Shown here piece after piece: positions 36,024 to 50,719 of a stretch of 64,000 bases of DNA. Position numbers and translations under genes: made by a program. The DNA lies in contig JAUTDP010000001.1 of NCBI GenBank assembly GCA_033439795.1, positions 4,030,001 to 4,094,000 of the forward strand. The letters are read 5' to 3'. The stretch's first letter is position 1; the number at the start of each line of letters is the position of its first letter. The notes under the pieces are model-generated. The model ran no database searches. It was not told where the DNA came from and was given only the letters and a program-made list of their open reading frames with translations. The stretch comes from Sordaria brevicollis. Lineage: Eukaryota; Ascomycota; Sordariomycetes; Sordariales; Sordariaceae.

Positions 36024-39000
36024 ATGGCGACCAATCTAATTGACGATGTCATCAGGAAGCTGTGCACCCCCGAGATTGGTACGTTTAATCATCCCTATTT
36101 TCCATGTAATGCTTCGCCGACTGGTACTGACATCGAGTGCCCCTCTATAGAGCTTCGGCTCAAGGTCGAAGCTACGATCAACCTTCGCGACAGTCTCGAC
36201 CACTATGTCACCGGCCCAGCATATTCGTCGTTCCTCAAGCGCATGATGCCCCCATTCATCATGATTCTCCGACAGCCGCCAGTACTCCAGTGCAAGACGC
36301 AGGACCAGGCCAACATGCAGAAGCTGCGAAACTGTATCCTCGAGATCCTTCATCGCCTCCCTACCTCGAACACGTCGCCCGAACCCTTCGAACCCTTCGC
36401 CGAAGAAGTCGTGGACCTGCTTATGGGCCTTGTGCGAGAAGACAACGAAGACAATGCCGTTCTCTGTGTCAAGATCATATCCGAGATCATGCGCCACCAA
36501 CACAAAGTCCTGGGTCCCAAAGTCCAGCCCTTCCTGAACCTGATACAGGAGCTCTTTGAACAGGCGGCAGTGGTGGTGAAGGAACAGCTCGACGACACAT
36601 CTACATCCGTGGTCGGCCCTCCAGGCGCTCCTTCAACTCCCGGTAGCACCCAAACGAGCTTCATGCCACACCAACAATCACCGAGACCAGGCTCTCCCAT
36701 TGCCCCAGGCGCCGCCGATTTCAGCTCGGATGCAGGACAGCAACCTGGTCGGCCCTTGCTAAAGGGTATGCAGTCCTTCAGGGTGTTGGCTGAATGCCCC
36801 ATTATTGTTGTGTCCATTTTCCAGATCTACCGAAATGGTGTGCCAGCCAATGTCAAGCTTTTCGTTCCCCTCATCAAATCGGTACTACTTTGCCAGGCGA
36901 AAGCGCAGGAGAAGGCTCATCTGGATGCTGCAGCGAGAGGGACCATACATACCGGCGTTAGTCCCAACATCAAGAACAGGGTGGCATATGGAGAGTTTAT
37001 CACTGCCCAGGTAAAGACAATGAGCTTCCTGGCTTACCTGCTACGGCAATACTCCAATCAGTTGTCGGACTTCCTCATGTCGCTGCCGGACGTTATAGTA
37101 AGGCTACTAAAGGACTGCCCGCGAGAGAAGTCGGGTGCACGCAAGGAGTTGCTCGTCGCTATCCGTCACATTATCAACTTCAACTTCCGGAAAATCTTCC
37201 TGCCCAAGATCGACGAGCTGTTGGACGAGCGCACCTTGATAGGTGACGGTTTGACGGTGTACGAGACTATGAGGCCGTTGGCCTATAGTATGTTGGCCGA
37301 CCTCATTCATCACGTCAGGGATAGTCTTACCCCTGAACAGATTCGCAAGACAGTCGAAGTTTATACCCGAAACCTACAAGACAACTTCCCCGGAACCAGT
37401 TTCCAAACCATGAGTGCGAAGCTTTTGCTTAACATGGCGGAATGCATCGCGCGCTTACCGAATAAGGTTGACGCACGACATTACCTAATGATGATTCTAA
37501 ACGCGATTGCCGATAAGTTCGCGGCGATGAACAAGCAATATGGAAATGCAGTCAAGCTTTCAAAGCTGTACGCCCAGCAAGCTGCTGACAATATACCCGA
37601 GACGTATTTGGCCGACAAGGAACATCCTCCGCAGTGGGACGAAATCGATATTTTCTCCGCAACGCCTATCAAGACTTCGAACCCTAGGGATCGCGCTGCC
37701 GACCCTGTTGTTGACAACAAGTTTTTGTTTAAGAACCTTATGACGGGCTTGAAGAACACTTTCTACCAATTGAAGAGCTGCAATCCGACCACGGTACCAG
37801 ATCTGGCCAACGCACCCGCCCATTGGGTTGATGTTGCTTACGGATTCACGGCAGAGGAGGTTGAAGTCATTGTCAAGCTTTTCCGTGAGGGATGCTACGT
37901 GTTCCGTTATTACGATAGCGAGAAACCCGCAGCCGAGTCACCCTTCACTTCCACGGTTGAATACATGGCCAATTTCTTCATGGTTTCCCTCACGAAGGAG
38001 GAGAAGGACCTCCTTGAGACCTTCGCTACGGTGTTCCACGTTGTTGACCCCGCGACTTTCCACGAGGTTTTCCAGCAAGAGATCCCACGGTTGTACGACA
38101 TGATTCACGAGCACACGGCCCTTCTGCAAATTCCTCAGTTTTTCCTGGCTAGTGAGGCGACATCACCGAGCTTCTGCGGCATGCTTTTGCGCTTTTTGAT
38201 GGAGAGGATCGAGGATGTTGGTTCCGCCGATGTGAAAAAATCGGCCATCCTTCTTAGGTTGTTCAAGTTGGCCTTTATGGCAGTCACCTTGTTCGCTGCC
38301 CAAAACGAGCAGGTTTTGCTTCCTCACGTCGTTGACATCATTACCAAGTCCATCGAGCTCTCGACAAAGGCAGAGGAACCGATGAACTACTTCCTGCTAC
38401 TGAGGTCTCTGTTCAGGAGTATCGGTGGTGGCAAGTTCGAGCATCTCTATAAGCAGATCCTCCCTCTACTCGAGATGCTTCTGGACGTCCTCAACAATCT
38501 ACTCTTGGCGGCCCGCAAGCCGACAGAGCGAGACCTCTATGTCGAGCTCTGTCTCACTGTCCCAGCCCGCTTGAGTAATCTTCTCCCGCATCTCAGCTAC
38601 CTTATGAGGCCCCTTGTGGTAGCTTTGCGCGCAGGAACAGAGCTGGTTGGTCAAGGGCTGCGCACTCTGGAACTGTGCGTTGATAATCTCACCGCCGACT
38701 ATTTGGATCCAATTATGGCACCGGTCATAGACGACCTGATGGCTGCCCTCTTCGATCATCTCAAGCCACACCCCTATAACCACTTCCATGCGCACACAAC
38801 TTTGCGGATCCTCGGTAAACTCGGAGGCCGAAATAGAAAATTCATGACGGACGCTCTGCCTGTCAAGTACCGCCAGTTTGCCGACGACGTTGCCAGTTTT
38901 GACATTCGTCTGATCGGCTCGAAGATTGACAGAGCGTTCCCCGCTCATTATGGTATCGATCTGGCAATTCAAAAGTTGATGGAAGTACCGCGGTTCATGA

Positions 39001-42000
39001 AGGGAGTGTCGGCAGCACCTACCAAGCAGCAGGATGCCTACTACAAGAGACAAGCCCTCCATTTCATCAAGACCCAGGTCAAACTGCGTGTCGGATTTGA
39101 CAATCTGCCTGAAGATCTGCCTCGCCTGCTTCGCCTCCAAGCACAGGATCTTATCAACCGTAGGAAGGATATCGACATCTCTGCTTTTGAAGGTTCTGAC
39201 CGCGAGCGCTCCATCGCCAAGAAGAACGAAGATGAAGGAGAGTTGAAGCGGCTGATCAAGGCACTCATGTTTGCGCTGTCGCTACCAGAGTTCAAGTCCG
39301 AGGTTGATGCATTCCTCCTGAACCTTGCTCGACATTTTACTATCATCGAAGTGGGTCGTGCGCTGGTCGACTCTAAGAGATCTACCACTCCTTTCAACGT
39401 CGATTCAGGCGCTGGTCCTCTATTTGTCGACACACGCATTTTGTCCGATGCCCTCCTGGAGTCATTTGCTTCCGAGAAGCCCGAGGTACGAGAGGGCGCG
39501 GAGCGGGTTGTTCAGGAGGTCTACAATTCTGCGGCCACCATCTTCGGTTCCCCAAGCCATGTCTCAAGGCTCGCCTACTTTAACAGCTTGGCGAACACTT
39601 TCTGCCACGGCTGTTACGAGGAAGAATGGTTTACCAAGGCTGGCGGTACCCTAGGTATCAAGATCCTGCTGACGAACGTCGACCTCGGTGACTCTTGGGT
39701 TGCTACCAAGCAGATCGAGTTCGTTAGAGCACTGATGTATGTCATCAAAGACATGCCCCAAGATCTTCCCGAGAAAACCAGATGCTCCGCGCAGGTGACA
39801 CTCGAGATCCTTCTGAAGCGTCTCACCAAGAATGCCAAAAAGGAGGATTGCTTGCCTGTGCAGCCCACGCCTCAGCAGCCAGGGCAGCCGCAGCCTCAGA
39901 AGCAGTCCCGTCTAGCCCAAATCTGCATGATGCTCAACGGCGAACTATCTCACATGAACAGACACGTTCGCAGCACTGCCAAGAGGTCTATTGAGCTGAT
40001 CGCCAAAGCAACAGGCGCCGAGGTCTGGGAGCTCCTGGAGCCTCATAGGAAGCAGCTTCTCCAGCCTATTTTCGCCAAACCTCTCCGCGCCCTGGCATTT
40101 GGTATTCAGATCGGCTTCATTGATGCCGTAACATACTATATGTCATTAAAACCCGACTTCGTGCTGTTCGATGAGCACTTGCACAGGTTGCTCATGGAGT
40201 CACTTGCACTTGCTGACGCCTCGGACGAATCTCTGGCGGGCAAGAACCAGGAGTTCAGAACACGGGAGCACATAGTCAATCTTCGCGTATCCTGCATCAA
40301 GCTCCTCAGCACAGCTATGGGCTTTGAGGAGTTCATGAAAGGATCCGGAAACGCCACGCGTGCAAAGATCGTCGGCGTTTTCTTCAAGTGCCTTTATTCG
40401 GAGCAAACCCCGACCATCGAAGCAGCTAATGACGCTCTGAGGTCGGTCTTGTCGCATACTAGTAAACTGCCTAAAGATCTGCTACAGTCAGGGCTCAGAC
40501 CGGTCCTGCAAAGTCTTTCGGATGCGAAGCGCCTCACGGCTCACAGCTTGGAAAACCTGGCTCGGTTACTGCGACTTCTGACGACGTACTTCAAGGTGGA
40601 GATAGGCGCTCGACTCTTGGATCATATCAAGGTTATCGCAGATCCCAACCTCCTTCAGCAAATATCGTTTACCTTCTTCGAGCAGCATGCCTCGATCAAG
40701 GTAATTGCGTCCGTCTTCAACATATTCCACCTTCTTCCTGACGGAGCCAAGCAATTCAAAGAACGCGTCATCGAGAGCGTTTTGGAGCTGGAGGAAAAGC
40801 TGAGAAGAACTCACCACAGTCCCTTCCGCAAGCCACTTTACAAGTATCTCAACCGATATCCCCTTGATATCTGGGAGTTCACCTTCAGCAGGATTGATCA
40901 GTTGAGGTACGGTCGTTTCCTCGCCCAGGCACTGCGTGATCCCGAAAGTCAACCACTTCGGGACCACGGTGTTGCGAATGTGGAGGCTCTTGTTAAGGCT
41001 TGTGGCGACATTGTCAACCAAAACAAGGAGACCAAATTTGCGGCTATTGTCAACACCATCAACATCCTCGAGGCCCTGTGCCAGAACTCCAACTCGCTGG
41101 TCTGGATGGACAACAGAGAGCACATGGAGTGGCTCAAGACAGTTGGCAAGGAGCTTGAGCAGAACCTCAAGCAGAACAAGCTTCCTGCCAATGTTCGTCT
41201 TGCGGCTGACCAGGCGTCCGAGCAGCTCATGGTCATTCTTACCAAATCCCTAGAGCGCAACCCGAAGGACATCGAACCTCTTCTCAGTCTCATCGAGTCC
41301 ATCACTTCAGATGATTTCAGAGAGACGCAGACCATGCTCTCGTATCTTTACAAGAACATCATTTCTAGTGACTCAATCGACTTCTGGCGTTCAACAGTAC
41401 TTCGCTGTCTGGATATTTATGCTGGAAGGGGCGCTAATCAACGCATGAAATGGTACCTGCTCCACAACATTGTCAACCCCATTGTTGCGATGGATGTGAT
41501 GCGTCACTGGAATCGCGGTGAACCGGCCCGGGGCAGTCAACGTTTCCTTGATCGGTCAGTTATTGAGTCCATCAACACTAAGATCTGGAAGGTGAACCTC
41601 GCGGATCCTCACGATGATCTCTCGCAGCCGCATATTGACCACACGAGGATGGAGGTGCTTCAGCTCTCGGCCATGCTGGTCAAGTACCACCACGCCATCC
41701 TTCAAGATGCGCGTAAAGACTTCATCAAGTTTGGGTGGACGTACATAAGGCTAGACGACGTCATCAACAAGCACGCTGCCTATGTGGTAATAGGGTACTT
41801 CATTGCCCACTACGAAACCCCTGCCAAGATCGTCTCTCAAATCTACTTCTCGCTTCTCAAGACCAATCAGAATGAGGGCAGAACCCTGGTCACCCAAGCT
41901 CTTGAGCTTATGGCGCCCGTTATGCCCAAGAGGTGTAACACCGTTCCCGGCGACAGGAACGCGGTTTGGGCTGTTGCGCCTCGCCGGATATTGGCCGAAG

Positions 42001-45000
42001 AGAGCCAGAACGTCCAGCAGATGACAAGCATCTTCCATTTCCTCGTTAGACATCCGGATTTGTTCTATGACTCCCGAGATAAATTCGCCATGCTCATCAT
42101 CACTTGCCTTCGCAAGGTCGCCGCGCCTCCCAACCCTTCTAACGAGAGCAAGAAGTTGGTGCTGAACATGATGACCCTTATTTGGCAGTGGGAGCAACGT
42201 CGCGTTGAGGGCAAGCGGTCAGAGCCTGTTCGCTCCGTCACCGAGTCGCCCAATGCCAAGAAGAGAAAGCTCGAGGAGTCGCAATCGGTCTCTCCTTCCT
42301 CCGCTCGACAAAGTGAAAGACCCGAGTTCGAGATTCCGGCTGTGGGTCGACAAAAGATGATCAAGTATCTGGTGGAGTTTATCGCTCAGTTGAATGAGCG
42401 TTATCAGCTTCCTTCAGCCAAGGCACGGGATACTCCTGCCACGGCTGTTCCAGCTTTGGCGGTGCCTTCAGGTGAACTGTGCAAGAAGGCTATGGCACTG
42501 CTCTACAACCTTCTCCAGCCGCAATACTGGGGCGATCTTGACCTGGATCTCTTCCAAAATGTAACAGATATTGTCCTGACCAGCGAGAAGGCTTCCCTCA
42601 CGTTGTCCAATGAGCCATCCGACAAGGAAAAGGCCGATGACAAGTTCCTTACGAACATCATCAACACCCTTCAGGTCATCCGCATCATTCTTCACTTCAA
42701 GTCTGACGAATGGGTCGTCAAGAACATGGGCCATATTCAAAAGATCCTCGAGAAGTGCTTGAAGTCGGACAACCCAGAGATCCAGGACTGTCTCCATATG
42801 GCTGATAAGCAGTGCGACGGTGACCGCGATGTTCGACCAATCATCAAGCGGGTTCTCGACGCAGTCCCAGAGGACGTTCCAATGGAGGATGCCGATGCTG
42901 AAGGCGAAGCGGAAGCACCAACTTCGGAGGTTGTCACGTTCCTGTCCGGAATTGCTACTGAGAGCATGGCTGCCACGAACTATGTCTCCGGCATCAACAT
43001 CCTATGGTCGCTGGGTCGTCGACGCCCCACCGCTATCGACCAGCATATTCCTGCAATCATGAAGTCGCTTCAGTCCAAGTTGGCCAGAGATCACGTTTCC
43101 CACTATGCGGCCTTGGCGCAGGGCGGCATCCCTCGCCCACAGCCAGACAACGCAAATGCGGCAACCGAAATGAATGCCTACGAGCTCGAGATACAAACTG
43201 GGCTCATCATCAAGGCCATCGAGACGGTCTCTCTTCGCATGGACATTCTTGGCGACAACAGAAGACCTTTCCTTAGTGTGCTCGCCACTATCGTTGAGAA
43301 GTCCCTTCACACCTCACTATGTGAAAAGATCCTGGACATGGTGGAGGGATGGGTGTTCCGCTCCGAGGGAACATGGCCGACTCTCAAGGAAAAGACTGCT
43401 GTGCTTTCTAAAATGATCACGTTCGAGCACCGACAGGACCCGACCATGTTGATGAAGTTCCTCAATCTTGTTCTCCGCATCTACGAGGATCCCAAGATCA
43501 CGCGGACTGAACTCACTGTCCGTATGGAGCATGCGTTCCTCATCGGAACCAGAGCCCAAGACGTGGACATGCGCACTCGCTTCATGGCCATCTTCGACAA
43601 AAGTCTTTCCAGGACCGCCAGTGCTCGGTTGGCTTATGTCATTCTGTCTCAGAACTGGGATACGCTTGCCGATTCCTTCTGGCTGGCGCAAGCTATCCAG
43701 CTGCTCTTCGGAGGAGTGGACATGAATCTCCCAATCCAGCTTCACCAGGACGACTTCCGCACTTTGTCGACGTCTCAACTCATGGCAAGCTATGCCAAAG
43801 ACAACCGCGAACCGACTCTAATAACCGATGACAAATTCGAAGCCTTCATGGCTAGTCATCGCCGCTTCATTGCTGAGCTTGGGGACATCAAGGCCCGCGA
43901 CATCCTTGAACCTCTGACCCAGTTGCAACACATTGACAACAGTCTATCCAATGATATTTGGGTGGTTCTTTTCCCCATGTTCTGGTCCGCAACATTGAAG
44001 GAGGATAGACCTGAGCTTCAGCGTGGTCTTGTCACCCTTCTCACCAAGGACTACCATTCAAGGCAGATGGACAAGCGCCCAAATGTTGTTCAGTCTCTCC
44101 TTGCCGGTGCTGCAAAGGCTTTCCCAGAGTGCAGGCTGCCACCCCATGTTCTCAAGTTCGAGGCTAAAACCTTTGATGCATGGTATACTGCGCTTTGTCA
44201 GTTGGAGACGTCTGCCATCAAGCCGGGAGACGATTCAGCGATTGTCAGGGAAAGTAACCTCGATGCGCTCGTGGATCTGTATGCATCGCTTGGCGAGGAG
44301 GATCTCTTCTTCGGCACCTGGCGTCGGCGTTGCCAGTTTGTCGAAACCAACGCGGCGCTTTCCTACGAGCAGAATGGCATGTGGGATAAGGCCCAAAAGC
44401 TGTATGAAGCGGCCCAAATCAAGGCGCGCACTGGTGTCATTCCTTTTTCCGAGGGCGAATACATGTTGTGGGAGGATCAATGGGTTCTTTGCGCGCAGAA
44501 GCTCCAGCAATGGGATATTCTTCAGGAGTTCGCCAAACACGAGAACATGCAAGACCTGCTCTTGGAGTCTATCTGGCGCAACACTGAGTACTGGCAAAAC
44601 CAAGAGAACAGGGAGCAACTCGACAATCACATCAAGGGCTTGATGGACGCGCCTACTCCTCGCAGGAGCTTCTTCCAGGCTTTCATGTCGTTGCTGAAAT
44701 ATCACAACAAACAAGAGAGTCTTCAAGACTTCAACCGCGTCGTGGATGAGGCGATACAGTTGTCCATCCGCAAGTGGCATCACCTTCCCAAGCGTCTCAC
44801 CACAGCCCACATCCCAATCCTTCAGAACTTCCAGCAACTGGTTGAGTTGCATGATGCGAGCGTCATCTGCCAGAGTCTTTCCGCAACCAACGCTAACAAC
44901 CTCGATGCACGCTCTGGTGAGCTCAAGTTGCTTCTCGGCTCGTGGCGTGATCGTCTCCCCAATACTTGGGATGATATTGTCGCGTGGCAAGACCTGGTCA

Positions 45001-47831
45001 CTTGGAGACAGCACGTCTTCGGGCTTATCAACAACACTTACCTGCAGCTTTTGCCGCAGCAAGGAGGACAGAGTGCTGGTGGTGCTTCGTTCGCGTACCG
45101 TGGGTTCCACGAAACCGCCTGGATCATCAACAGGTTTGCCCATGTGGCCCGCAAGCATAACCTCAACGAAGTGTGCATCAACCAACTAAGCCGCATCTAC
45201 ACCCTGCCGAACATCGAGATCCAAGAGGCATTCCTCAAGTTGCGGGAGCAGGCGAAGTGCCACTACCAAAATCCGGAAGAGCTTCAGAATGGCTTGGAGG
45301 TCATTAACAACACCAACTTGGGCTATTTCACTGGTCCGCAAAAGGCCGAGTTCTTCACCCTCAAGGGCATGTTCCTGGAGAAGCTTGGCCAAAAGGAAGA
45401 ATGCGACACGGCTTACGGCTTGGCGCTTTCTCATGATATCTCAGCACCGAAGGCATGGGCAGAATGGGGTTACTTCAACGACAGAAAGTTCAGGGAGAAC
45501 CCGGCTGATGTGCTTGCCGCCAAGCAGGCTCTAACGTGCTACCTGCAGGCTGTTTCAAGCTATAAGAACCACAAGTCAAGAAAGCTTATCGCTCGCATCT
45601 TGTGGCTTTTGAGTCTGGATGACGCCAACAACACTATCTCCAGCGGGTTCGACGACTTCAAGGGCGAGACACCGACATGGTACTGGATCACATACATTCC
45701 TCAGCTGCTCACCGGACTCAACCACAAGGAGGCCCCGAGACTCCAGGTGGTTCTGAGCAAGATTGCGAAGAGCTACCCTCAGGCGTTGTACTTCCTGCTC
45801 CGTACCAGCCGCGAGGACATGCTACAGATCAAGAAGGCTCAGGAGAACAAGGAGCGTCTGAGACTGCAACAGCAACAACGGGCGCAAAGCGCGGCCGCCA
45901 ACGCCAACAGGTCCAGCGCTACTCCGGGTCAGCCCACTCCTGCTACTACCGCTGCCCCTACTCCCAAGCCCGAAGGCGACTCTCGTCCTGCCACCGCTAC
46001 TGGCGATGCTGCCGGACAAGTCAAACCCGAGTCTAAGCCTGAAATTGCTGTCAATGGTGTTCCTGTCGCACCTAATGCCGTTCCTGGTGCAAGCCCTCAA
46101 GTCGCAGCAGGTCCTCATGCTTCAGGTGCAGTCCCTGGTGCGCAACCACAGGCTGTCAAGAGGCCACCTTGGGAGCTCACTGATGAGATCATGAGCATGT
46201 TGAAGACGGCGTTCCCTCTCCTGGCGCTGTCCATGGAGACAATGGTGGACCAGATCCAGAAGCACTTCAAGTGCCCACCTGACGAAGACGCATACAGGCT
46301 CATTGTTGCGCTCCTTAACGATGGCCTGTCATATGTCAGCCGTATGCCAACTTCGTATGCCAGGGATGTCAAGCTGCCAGTCGCAACCGAAGCCAATATT
46401 ACTCGTTTCGCGGAGACGATTCTGCCAGCTCACATTAGAGGTACATTCGAGCAGGAGTTCGTCAAGGCTAAACCCACCATGTATGAGTATATCCAGAAGC
46501 TCCGGAAATGGCGGGACAAGTTTGAGGAGAAGTTGGATCGCCGTAGGACGAGCATGCCGCTAGAGAACTTCTCTCACTACACACCGCATCTCAGCGAGTT
46601 TAGGTACCAGAAGTTCGATGAAGTCGAGATTCCGGGCCAGTACTTGCAACACAAGGACAAGAACCAGGATTTCATTCGCATCGACAGGTTCCTGCCTAAT
46701 GTCGATCTCGTGCGCACTTCCAATGTGTCGCATCGCCGGTTGAAGATCCGCGGTCACGATGGAAGCGTTCACTCGTTTGCTGTTCAGCACCCTGCTGCCC
46801 GTCAGTCCCGTCGCGAAGAGCGTCTCCTTCAGCTGTTCAGGCAGCTCAACCAGACCTTGAGCCACAAGAAGGAAAGTCGCAGGCGTGATCTCCAGTTCAC
46901 GCTGCCGTTGATGGTACCTCTTGCACCTCATATCAGGATCATTCAAGAGGATACTTCATACATCACTCTCCAAGGCATTTACGAGGACCACTGTCGTAGG
47001 TCGGGAGTGCACAAGGATGAGCCGTTCCTCTTTACCATGGAGAAGCTGCGTGGCCTTATGGATGGCAAGCTACCGAACGCGGTAAGTAACAACGTGATCC
47101 CAAGATACCGAGAAGAACCAGTACTGACATCAATGCAGAAGTTATCTGAACAGGGACAGAACGCGGCCGCTCGCCTTGAAGTACTCAACGCGATTCAGGA
47201 GAAGTGGGTGCCGCACACGCTTGTGCTGCAGTACTTCCAGTCCATCTTCCCCGACTTTGCCGAATTCTGGCTCTTCAGGCGTCGCTTCTCTTACCAGATG
47301 GCCGCGCTCACGTTCATGACCTACATCCTGCACATCGACAAGCGGTACCCGCACAAGTTCAACATCGCGCGCGGCTCGGGTAACATTTGGGGTTCGGAAC
47401 TCACGGCGCTCATGGCGGCTAACAAGCCCTACTTCGCCAACTCCGAACCCGTGCCCTTCCGTCTAACGCCCAACCTGCAGACACTCATGGGCCCGCTCGC
47501 GGTGGAAGGCAGCTTTACCGTATCCATGATGGCGATCGCCCGGTGTCTGACGGACCCGGAGTTCCAGCTCGAGCACGCGCTCACACTGTTTGTCCGCGAC
47601 GAAATGATCTTCTGGTTCACAAGCAGCCACAGACCCTTGAATTTGTCGGATAACCAGCTCAGAGAGACGGTGCAGGCCAACAGCGAGATGATTGTCAAGC
47701 GCGCGGCCAGCCTGGCTCAGGCGCCCGCGGGTAACTTGCCGGCGTTCCAGACGATTATTGATTTGATTGCGAAGGCGACTAGTCCGTTGAATTTGGCGCA
47801 GTGCGAGGCGTTGTGGATGCCGTATTTGTGA
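36024..47831 (+). CDS. tra1: Tra1, PIKK-family pseudokinase scaffold of SAGA and NuA4
   Basis: After removal of two introns (36079-36150, 72 bp; 47082-47138, 57 bp) the protein is 3,892 residues, the usual size for fungal Tra1. The N-terminus ([10 protein letters not shown]) and the following helical HEAT-repeat ring fit the family. A FAT region covers roughly residues 2600-3250. A Gln/Ala/Pro-rich low-complexity insert (about 3250-3355) separates it from the kinase-like domain. Where active PIKKs have D-R-H-x-x-N and D-F-G, this protein has [11 protein letters not shown] and G-S-G-N-I-W-G (about 3727-3750), so it is catalytically dead as in Tra1/TRRAP. A FATC tail ends in E-A-L-W-M-P-Y-L. 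A basic A-K-K-R-K-L near residue 2055 is a possible nuclear signal. Its role is to recruit the histone acetyltransferase complexes to DNA-bound activators in the nucleus. Both introns are multiples of three without stops, so the frame reads through them unspliced. Confidence 0.97.
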   Translation: MATNLIDDVIRKLCTPEIGTFNHPYFPCNASPTGTDIECPSIELRLKVEATINLRDSLDHYVTGPAYSSFLKRMMPPFIMILRQPPVLQCKTQDQANMQKLRNCILEILHRLPTSNTSPEPFEPFAEEVVDLLMGLVREDNEDNAVLCVKIISEIMRHQHKVLGPKVQPFLNLIQELFEQAAVVVKEQLDDTSTSVVGPPGAPSTPGSTQTSFMPHQQSPRPGSPIAPGAADFSSDAGQQPGRPLLKGMQSFRVLAECPIIVVSIFQIYRNGVPANVKLFVPLIKSVLLCQAKAQEKAHLDAAARGTIHTGVSPNIKNRVAYGEFITAQVKTMSFLAYLLRQYSNQLSDFLMSLPDVIVRLLKDCPREKSGARKELLVAIRHIINFNFRKIFLPKIDELLDERTLIGDGLTVYETMRPLAYSMLADLIHHVRDSLTPEQIRKTVEVYTRNLQDNFPGTSFQTMSAKLLLNMAECIARLPNKVDARHYLMMILNAIADKFAAMNKQYGNAVKLSKLYAQQAADNIPETYLADKEHPPQWDEIDIFSATPIKTSNPRDRAADPVVDNKFLFKNLMTGLKNTFYQLKSCNPTTVPDLANAPAHWVDVAYGFTAEEVEVIVKLFREGCYVFRYYDSEKPAAESPFTSTVEYMANFFMVSLTKEEKDLLETFATVFHVVDPATFHEVFQQEIPRLYDMIHEHTALLQIPQFFLASEATSPSFCGMLLRFLMERIEDVGSADVKKSAILLRLFKLAFMAVTLFAAQNEQVLLPHVVDIITKSIELSTKAEEPMNYFLLLRSLFRSIGGGKFEHLYKQILPLLEMLLDVLNNLLLAARKPTERDLYVELCLTVPARLSNLLPHLSYLMRPLVVALRAGTELVGQGLRTLELCVDNLTADYLDPIMAPVIDDLMAALFDHLKPHPYNHFHAHTTLRILGKLGGRNRKFMTDALPVKYRQFADDVASFDIRLIGSKIDRAFPAHYGIDLAIQKLMEVPRFMKGVSAAPTKQQDAYYKRQALHFIKTQVKLRVGFDNLPEDLPRLLRLQAQDLINRRKDIDISAFEGSDRERSIAKKNEDEGELKRLIKALMFALSLPEFKSEVDAFLLNLARHFTIIEVGRALVDSKRSTTPFNVDSGAGPLFVDTRILSDALLESFASEKPEVREGAERVVQEVYNSAATIFGSPSHVSRLAYFNSLANTFCHGCYEEEWFTKAGGTLGIKILLTNVDLGDSWVATKQIEFVRALMYVIKDMPQDLPEKTRCSAQVTLEILLKRLTKNAKKEDCLPVQPTPQQPGQPQPQKQSRLAQICMMLNGELSHMNRHVRSTAKRSIELIAKATGAEVWELLEPHRKQLLQPIFAKPLRALAFGIQIGFIDAVTYYMSLKPDFVLFDEHLHRLLMESLALADASDESLAGKNQEFRTREHIVNLRVSCIKLLSTAMGFEEFMKGSGNATRAKIVGVFFKCLYSEQTPTIEAANDALRSVLSHTSKLPKDLLQSGLRPVLQSLSDAKRLTAHSLENLARLLRLLTTYFKVEIGARLLDHIKVIADPNLLQQISFTFFEQHASIKVIASVFNIFHLLPDGAKQFKERVIESVLELEEKLRRTHHSPFRKPLYKYLNRYPLDIWEFTFSRIDQLRYGRFLAQALRDPESQPLRDHGVANVEALVKACGDIVNQNKETKFAAIVNTINILEALCQNSNSLVWMDNREHMEWLKTVGKELEQNLKQNKLPANVRLAADQASEQLMVILTKSLERNPKDIEPLLSLIESITSDDFRETQTMLSYLYKNIISSDSIDFWRSTVLRCLDIYAGRGANQRMKWYLLHNIVNPIVAMDVMRHWNRGEPARGSQRFLDRSVIESINTKIWKVNLADPHDDLSQPHIDHTRMEVLQLSAMLVKYHHAILQDARKDFIKFGWTYIRLDDVINKHAAYVVIGYFIAHYETPAKIVSQIYFSLLKTNQNEGRTLVTQALELMAPVMPKRCNTVPGDRNAVWAVAPRRILAEESQNVQQMTSIFHFLVRHPDLFYDSRDKFAMLIITCLRKVAAPPNPSNESKKLVLNMMTLIWQWEQRRVEGKRSEPVRSVTESPNAKKRKLEESQSVSPSSARQSERPEFEIPAVGRQKMIKYLVEFIAQLNERYQLPSAKARDTPATAVPALAVPSGELCKKAMALLYNLLQPQYWGDLDLDLFQNVTDIVLTSEKASLTLSNEPSDKEKADDKFLTNIINTLQVIRIILHFKSDEWVVKNMGHIQKILEKCLKSDNPEIQDCLHMADKQCDGDRDVRPIIKRVLDAVPEDVPMEDADAEGEAEAPTSEVVTFLSGIATESMAATNYVSGINILWSLGRRRPTAIDQHIPAIMKSLQSKLARDHVSHYAALAQGGIPRPQPDNANAATEMNAYELEIQTGLIIKAIETVSLRMDILGDNRRPFLSVLATIVEKSLHTSLCEKILDMVEGWVFRSEGTWPTLKEKTAVLSKMITFEHRQDPTMLMKFLNLVLRIYEDPKITRTELTVRMEHAFLIGTRAQDVDMRTRFMAIFDKSLSRTASARLAYVILSQNWDTLADSFWLAQAIQLLFGGVDMNLPIQLHQDDFRTLSTSQLMASYAKDNREPTLITDDKFEAFMASHRRFIAELGDIKARDILEPLTQLQHIDNSLSNDIWVVLFPMFWSATLKEDRPELQRGLVTLLTKDYHSRQMDKRPNVVQSLLAGAAKAFPECRLPPHVLKFEAKTFDAWYTALCQLETSAIKPGDDSAIVRESNLDALVDLYASLGEEDLFFGTWRRRCQFVETNAALSYEQNGMWDKAQKLYEAAQIKARTGVIPFSEGEYMLWEDQWVLCAQKLQQWDILQEFAKHENMQDLLLESIWRNTEYWQNQENREQLDNHIKGLMDAPTPRRSFFQAFMSLLKYHNKQESLQDFNRVVDEAIQLSIRKWHHLPKRLTTAHIPILQNFQQLVELHDASVICQSLSATNANNLDARSGELKLLLGSWRDRLPNTWDDIVAWQDLVTWRQHVFGLINNTYLQLLPQQGGQSAGGASFAYRGFHETAWIINRFAHVARKHNLNEVCINQLSRIYTLPNIEIQEAFLKLREQAKCHYQNPEELQNGLEVINNTNLGYFTGPQKAEFFTLKGMFLEKLGQKEECDTAYGLALSHDISAPKAWAEWGYFNDRKFRENPADVLAAKQALTCYLQAVSSYKNHKSRKLIARILWLLSLDDANNTISSGFDDFKGETPTWYWITYIPQLLTGLNHKEAPRLQVVLSKIAKSYPQALYFLLRTSREDMLQIKKAQENKERLRLQQQQRAQSAAANANRSSATPGQPTPATTAAPTPKPEGDSRPATATGDAAGQVKPESKPEIAVNGVPVAPNAVPGASPQVAAGPHASGAVPGAQPQAVKRPPWELTDEIMSMLKTAFPLLALSMETMVDQIQKHFKCPPDEDAYRLIVALLNDGLSYVSRMPTSYARDVKLPVATEANITRFAETILPAHIRGTFEQEFVKAKPTMYEYIQKLRKWRDKFEEKLDRRRTSMPLENFSHYTPHLSEFRYQKFDEVEIPGQYLQHKDKNQDFIRIDRFLPNVDLVRTSNVSHRRLKIRGHDGSVHSFAVQHPAARQSRREERLLQLFRQLNQTLSHKKESRRRDLQFTLPLMVPLAPHIRIIQEDTSYITLQGIYEDHCRRSGVHKDEPFLFTMEKLRGLMDGKLPNAVSNNVIPRYREEPVLTSMQKLSEQGQNAAARLEVLNAIQEKWVPHTLVLQYFQSIFPDFAEFWLFRRRFSYQMAALTFMTYILHIDKRYPHKFNIARGSGNIWGSELTALMAANKPYFANSEPVPFRLTPNLQTLMGPLAVEGSFTVSMMAIARCLTDPEFQLEHALTLFVRDEMIFWFTSSHRPLNLSDNQLRETVQANSEMIVKRAASLAQAPAGNLPAFQTIIDLIAKATSPLNLAQCEALWMPYL
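36079..36150 (+). other. tra1: Intron 1 of tra1 (72 bp)
   Basis: Donor GTACGT, branch-like ACTGAC, acceptor CTATAG, phase 1. Removal joins the start of the protein to E-L-R-L-K-V-E-A. Its length is divisible by three and it contains no stop. Confidence 0.88.
47082..47138 (+). other. tra1: Intron 2 of tra1 (57 bp), inside the pseudokinase domain
   Basis: Donor GTAAGT, branch ACTGACAT and acceptor ATGCAG. It also is divisible by three and lacks a stop; splicing joins G-K-L-P-N-A to K-L-S-E-Q. Confidence 0.88.
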
Positions 47832-48350
47832 AGGAAAAGTTGGAAGAAAAAAGTTGGAAGGTGGAAAAGTTGGAAGGCAATTCGGGGTTTTTGCATGTTA
47901 AGCTGGAAAAGTCAGATGAGAAAGAAAGTGTTGTGCTTGATGGTATTGATGAGCGCTGTCATGTGTTGAGATGATTGTTGTTTTGAAAGCAGAGAGCGTA
48001 TGCATTGTTTTAGGAGTTAGGAGATATCAAGCACAAACCATTTAGTTAGCAGTAATGCCCCTGATTGAACATACACAGTATACACAAAGCATACGGGCTG
48101 GAGATGGTTCATCCTGTGTAACTAGACTGTTGACTCCCCTTCATCCCATCTCTAGACGGAAGTTATCAACCCCGATGCATCACTACGGAGTTGGAGAAGA
48201 TATCGGAGTTTGGAGTATGCAGACCGTCCCCCTGACCCCAATTCTCAAAGTAAGAAGCAAGTTCATCTGCATGCACACAGTTCGTCCGATACAGTAAGAA
48301 CAATGATAAAGCAAACAATTAGGGCACTTGCAGACTATTAAAGCTCCCCG
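47832..48350. other. tra1 3' region up to the copia insertion
   Basis: Repeated AAAAGTTGGAAG words just after the stop and an A/T-mixed stretch are probable 3' untranslated sequence. No gene is seen. Composition stays normal up to the LTR, so RIP did not visibly spill toward tra1. Confidence 0.55.
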
Positions 48351-48355
48351 AGAGC

Positions 48356-48543
48356 TGTTAGATTAGAGGGTAGACTCGACCAGTAGAAATAGGCTTACGT
48401 AAGGCGCCCCAGCTACCAGATTCTAGCTGCAGACCTTCCTAATAGTCTAGGCACCCCCAATTCGGGTTCCACAGAACTCTTCTAAATATATATATTAATT
48501 TTAACCCTCAATTACAATATCCACTTTGCTGTATAATTTAACA
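48356..48543 (+). repeat. Left LTR of element D (188 bp)
   Basis: It is co-linear with 53787-53974. The outer part keeps GC-rich words such as GTAGACTCGACCAGTAG and CTGCAGACC. The inner end is AT-converted (TGTATAATTTAACA against TGTGCAATCTAACA). Confidence 0.94.
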
Positions 48544-50719
48544 ATTAATAGTTTAATTTACAATTTCCGCGCTATAAAAACTTTAATTATATTAACTATA
48601 ATTATTATTACTATTATTACCGTAACTTACTACGTTATTAATTATATTTTAATTAATCGATAAGGAAATCGTCGTTAAGTAAATTTATTTAAATTTTATA
48701 AATAAATTTAAGGAATAGAGTAACGAATTTATAATTTACGTTAAGGTCCTAAACCTTACTAATTATATATTAAGGGTATAATTAATTCCCTTTGAATTTA
48801 TAGAATTAATTATTATAAATTACGTTATTAAATCGTCCGTCCGTTATTATATCGAAAAGGTTAGGGAAGCCCTTAATAATTTTAAAAATAATACCCTTAT
48901 TACGTTAATCCTTCCTTATAGTACCGACGATATCCCTATAAGCGTAAAATTTATTAAAAAATCCCTAAAAGAATAAATTAACGACGCTATTATTAAATTT
49001 ACCGATTTTATTATTGCGGGGTTATAAAAGTATAATTATAATATTAATATATTTAATTACCGGTTTAAGAAATACGAAACCTTTTCGAAGTATTATACTA
49101 TATTTATTAAATAAATACGTAAAACCGTTTATTAAGATTATAAGTTTAATTACCTCCGGAATAATAAAAATTTCCCCTAATAATATTTTACTTTCGTTAA
49201 AGGGTTATAATACTATTCCGAATAAACTTTTATCGATATTTATAAGGCTTACTGCGATTATATTAATAAACCCCTTATAATAAAGCCTAGGATAGGAATA
49301 ATTAAATAAATTAATAATTAAGAAACTATTATAATTAGAGTTTAATTCTACGTAATTTTTAAATCCCTATTAATTATTATTTAATTTTACAATTTTATTA
49401 AATATTTACGCCTTATTTAATTAAGCTAGGCCTTTAGCGCTTTACGTTAATATTATTTATAAATCGTTAATAATATTTTCAATTTTTATATTTTATTTAA
49501 GGATTTCCGTATTAAGGGCCTTAACGATAAGGTACTTATAATTATATAGGTTAAATTTAGCCGTAGAGGTATTCGCGGGGCGTTTTTTAGAATTAGAAGC
49601 GATATTTTTAATAAATTGGAGGATACTAATATTAAGGTAAAAAACGCTCAATTTAATAAACTTTAACGTAATTAGTATAAAAGGAAATATATAGCGTAAA
49701 TTAAAAATTTTAAATAGAGCGGAAATTTATTATCGTTATTTCGTTATAAAGTTTATAAAAAGGGTATATATATTACCAAATATTATTAATATTTTTTTTT
49801 TAATAGGGCTTTAAACCTTCGCTAGAAGCCTAACCTTAAAATATAAATTCAAGTAATTAAGAACTTTAATAACGATTTAAAATTCAAAAAGGAGGTCGAG
49901 GTTTAAAGAAGGGAAATAATTAAATAATTAATAAATCCTATCCCTAATATTAATAATTAATCTTAAAATAATTGATTTTTTAATAAGAATACCGCTATAA
50001 ACCCTATTCCTATCCTTATTTAGGTTTATAGAACCGTTATAATATAGGTAATATTCTAAACGGGAGAAGGAAATTTTAATATTTACCCGTTTAAAAATTG
50101 TATTCTTTTTAATTTTGGCAATTTTTTGTACGTATTCAACGAAATTACGCATTTCCTTAATTTCTATTATACGCCCTATAGTAATAACTTATAGGTTAGA
50201 GATTTATATATTATAATTTAAAATTATAAAGAGGTTAATTTTATTATTAATAGAGAGAACGGGCTTAAGAAATTACATTTCTATAATATAGCCTTCTACT
50301 TTAATTTTATAACTAACTTTATTTCCTTATATTTATTACGTAAATAAAGTTTCTTTTAAAATTATAAACCCTTTAATAATTATTTTTATAATATAAATTA
50401 ATTATTCTTTTACTATTTTAAAACCCGTTACCGTTAAATTCTATTTAAAGAGCTTCCTTATTTAATTATTCGGACGAATTTTTATACCCGTAAGAATATA
50501 GTTAATTCTTATATAGGCCGTAAGTATTATTATAAAGACCCCCTTATTTAATATTTTAAATTAAGGTACCTTAGTCTTTAAGTATTATCCTACTTCTATA
50601 ACGTATTAGGAATTAAAATTTTATTTAAAAATAAGAAGGAGGAGGATAAAGAAAACCCTAAGACCGAATAATATAATATTTATACTTAAATAAAAATTAA
50701 ATAATAAATTAAGCGAAAA

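Noticed and set aside
49014..50152. Two small ORFs (49014-49280 plus, 49928-50152 minus)
   Set aside because: They are inside RIPed element D, with biased Ile/Asn/Lys composition and no domain.
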